Assembly (NCBI GenBank): GCA_023265235.1
Contig: JAHFUF010000191.1
Span: 1 to 8,240, forward strand
Length of the DNA stretch: 8,240 nt
Reading direction: 5' to 3'
Source of the DNA: Blastocatellia bacterium
GTDB lineage: Bacteria > Acidobacteriota > Blastocatellia > Chloracidobacteriales > JADJPF01
Shown here: positions 6,214 to 8,240 of the stretch, piece by piece
Numbering within the stretch: the stretch's first letter is position 1
Layout of the letters: every line of letters starts with the position of its first letter
Program-made: the position numbers and the translations under genes
Notes under the pieces: generated by a model
Databases searched by the model: none
What the model saw: the letters and a program-made list of their open reading frames with translations, nothing else
Told to the model about the DNA's origin: nothing

Positions 6214-8240
6214 ATGAATGAATCTAAAAAAGCTATTGTTATCGCTTTGGCTTTTCTGTTAATTACTGCGGCTATTGGGGGAACTTTGTATTTTTATAAA
6301 AAATCACCTGTAGAAAATACTGTAAAAAAGGTAGTTTCCTCTAAAAATAAAAAAGGCTTGCAATTTCGTTTAAGCGAAGGTGAAGCGGAACTACCAAAAC
6401 CTATTCCTGTTGTTGATGCTAAACCGCTTTCAGACTCTGATGCAGAAAGCCTATTAAGCCGCTTAGAGCCAATAAAATCCGAGGATAGCGACAAAGAAGA
6501 ATTTGCCTTAAGAGAAAATTCTCTCCCTCCACCTAAAACAGGACAAGTAATTAATACAAAATTTCCACCAGATAAAAACATAAAGGTTGATGAGCCTTCT
6601 AAATCAGGCAGTTTGGAAGTTGTAAGATATTCTCCTAAAGGGGATGTTCCAATAGCCGCTAACTTAAGTATTACATTTTCTCAGCCAATGGTCGCGCTAA
6701 CTTCTCAAACAGAAGCAGCCCAAAATATTCCTGTTAAACTTAGCCCTCAACCACAAGGACAGTGGCGTTGGCTAGGAACAAAAACCTTAGTTTTTGAACC
6801 TAAAAACCGCTTTCCACTGTCTACAGAATATTCTATTGAGGTAACATCAAGTGTAAAATCTGCTACAGGTCAAACACTACAAACACCTGTTAATTGGAGG
6901 TTTAAGACTCCTACCTTGACCTTAAAAAACTATTTTCCTAGAAATGGTTCTGTAGGTACTGATCCAATAATTTTTTTAGAATTTGATCAGGAAATAAATA
7001 AAAACACAATTTTACAAAATATTAAGGTTTCGTCTGATAAAGCAAACTATAAGGTTAGACTTGCGACGCAAGAAGAGGTAGAGGCTAGTAAGGAAGTTGA
7101 ATATTTACTTAAATCAGCTAAAGACAAATATTCTTTAGCAATTAAAGTAGATAATGGCCTAGCTAGTAAGCTTGTTGCGCCGCTTCCAAATGACACAGCT
7201 ATAAATGTTAGTGTTGAAGCAGGTGCTTTATCAACAGAAGGCCCTCTTAAGACTCCTACTAAACAAGAATTTAGTTTTACTACCTATAGTCCTTTGCAAG
7301 TAAACTCGCATTCTTGTTATGAGGAAAGATATGCGTGTGAGCCATTAGGTTATGTAAATTTTTCTTTTAATAATAATATTGACCCAAAATCTTTAGACCT
7401 TTCCAAAGTAGAAATGACACCTAAATTATCTGGAATGAAGTTGCAAGCTAATGGTTATTACATAGCTGTTACAGGAAGGTTTAAGGGTAAAAGGGTTTAT
7501 AAACTCAAACTCTCACAAGGCTTTATTAAAGATACGTTTGGACAATATTTAGAAAAACCTACCACACTTGATTTTCATATTGGTTCAGCACCTAAACAAT
7601 TAACCTCACTAGGAGAAGGCTTTTTAGTTTTAGATCCATTTGGTGCGACAAAACTACCAATATTTACCACAAATCATAAAGAGCTACGAGTAAGTCTTTA
7701 TGCTGCTCAACCTGAGGACTGGAAAGAATATGTTAAGACTAATCAAACCCTTTATGATCAGAAAAAAGAAACCTACAAACAACCAGTAGGGAAGTTGATT
7801 TCTTCAGAAGTAATAAAACTAAAAGCCATTGATGATGAACAAATAGAAACGGCTATAGACTTAAGTGCTGCGATTCAAAGCGGTGCAGGCCAAGTATTTG
7901 TCCTAATTGAGCCTACAACTCAACCAAAAGAGATTTGGCAACGTCAATATATTAGAAAATGGGTTCAATATACTGATATAGGGCTTGATGCGGCTAGTGA
8001 TAATGAAGAGCTTTTAGTTTGGGCTAATTCGCTAAAAACAGGTAAAGCTTTAGCAGGGGTAGAAGTTTCTCTAAGGAACCAATCTGCTATTACAGGGGGT
8101 GATGGGATTGCTCGAATTAAGCTAGAAAAACCTGCTACAAAAGATAGTGCTTTTTTAGTAGCAAAAATAGGCAAAGATACCGCTATTTTGCCTGCAAGTG
8201 ACGCTGGTTACAATGAACTAGCTTGGACAAGTTCAGAGCA
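6214..8240 (+). CDS. Bacterial alpha-2-macroglobulin family protein, membrane-anchored (3' partial)
   Basis: The frame opens at ATG 6214 with AAGG (6202-6205) 8 nt upstream and stays open to the window end, 675 complete codons. Bacterial alpha-2-macroglobulins are large envelope proteins thought to trap foreign proteases. Residues 7-28 form a membrane segment after a lysine pair, with no lipobox, so the protein is probably tethered to the inner membrane and faces the periplasm. A charged, proline-rich linker covers about 29-130. Two Ig-like beta domains follow at about 134-232 (VVRYSPKGDVP to WRFKT) and 233-365 (YFPRNGSVGTDPIIF to FSFTTYSP). A third, about 366-465, holds the only close cysteine pair, C368 and C375. 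The stretch from about 579 (YTDIGLDAASDNEELLVWAN, then SLKTGKALAGVEVSL) is the typical macroglobulin-domain signature of the family. Full members usually exceed 1,500 residues, so the thioester and bait regions lie beyond the window and cannot be judged. Confidence 0.87.
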   Translation, partial: MNESKKAIVIALAFLLITAAIGGTLYFYKKSPVENTVKKVVSSKNKKGLQFRLSEGEAELPKPIPVVDAKPLSDSDAESLLSRLEPIKSEDSDKEEFALRENSLPPPKTGQVINTKFPPDKNIKVDEPSKSGSLEVVRYSPKGDVPIAANLSITFSQPMVALTSQTEAAQNIPVKLSPQPQGQWRWLGTKTLVFEPKNRFPLSTEYSIEVTSSVKSATGQTLQTPVNWRFKTPTLTLKNYFPRNGSVGTDPIIFLEFDQEINKNTILQNIKVSSDKANYKVRLATQEEVEASKEVEYLLKSAKDKYSLAIKVDNGLASKLVAPLPNDTAINVSVEAGALSTEGPLKTPTKQEFSFTTYSPLQVNSHSCYEERYACEPLGYVNFSFNNNIDPKSLDLSKVEMTPKLSGMKLQANGYYIAVTGRFKGKRVYKLKLSQGFIKDTFGQYLEKPTTLDFHIGSAPKQLTSLGEGFLVLDPFGATKLPIFTTNHKELRVSLYAAQPEDWKEYVKTNQTLYDQKKETYKQPVGKLISSEVIKLKAIDDEQIETAIDLSAAIQSGAGQVFVLIEPTTQPKEIWQRQYIRKWVQYTDIGLDAASDNEELLVWANSLKTGKALAGVEVSLRNQSAITGGDGIARIKLEKPATKDSAFLVAKIGKDTAILPASDAGYNELAWTSSE

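Noticed and set aside
6294..6581. Minus-strand open frame of 95 codons within the macroglobulin gene, and similar antisense frames at 18-383, 528-833 and 7965-8174.
   Set aside because: They are antisense to well-supported coding regions, have serine- and leucine-rich composition typical of shadow frames, and lack recognisable domains.

Overview
The window is AT-rich DNA (my estimate is 35-40% GC) from a bacterium. It encodes three exported or membrane-anchored envelope proteins, an anchored alpha-2-macroglobulin and a tRNA-modifying enzyme. A SPOR-domain protein and an alpha-2-macroglobulin both point to a Gram-negative-type envelope. The combination of genes is compatible with Acidobacteriota or a similar environmental phylum, but nothing in the sequence fixes the phylum.

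Left half, plus strand: (1) a SPOR-domain membrane protein, probably cut at its N-terminus by the window edge (1-1785), followed by a clear stem-loop (1831-1857); (2) an exported TPR protein with a C-terminal zinc metallopeptidase (gluzincin) domain (1881-3329); (3) ttcA, the tRNA 2-thiocytidine synthetase (3376-4296), 46 nt further on and probably co-transcribed with gene 2.

Middle: a minus-strand coiled-coil gene of unknown function (4399-4845) has a strong extended -10 promoter and an internal perfect 63-bp tandem repeat. It lies between two related, inversely oriented palindromic elements of about 88 bp (4261-4348 and 4920-5008). The left one overlaps the end of ttcA and encodes that protein's last 11 residues and stop. 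The right one preserves nearly the same residues and a stop in the same phase. The whole 4261-5008 block looks like a small mobile or repeat-bounded cassette. This is the most unusual part of the window.

Right half: a minus-strand tRNA-His(GTG) gene (5121-5195) with its own promoter, then a minus-strand exported FKBP-type peptidyl-prolyl isomerase (5459-5965). Diverging from the FKBP gene is the start of a bacterial alpha-2-macroglobulin gene (6214 to the window end, incomplete). Perfect TATAAT boxes point in both directions in the 248-nt gap between them.

The exported products (SPOR protein, metallopeptidase, FKBP foldase, macroglobulin) all act in or at the periplasm: cell wall, proteolysis, folding and protease defence. 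The window does not show a dedicated shared pathway. The stretches at 5009-5120, 5267-5400 and 6108-6213 hold no gene that I can support.
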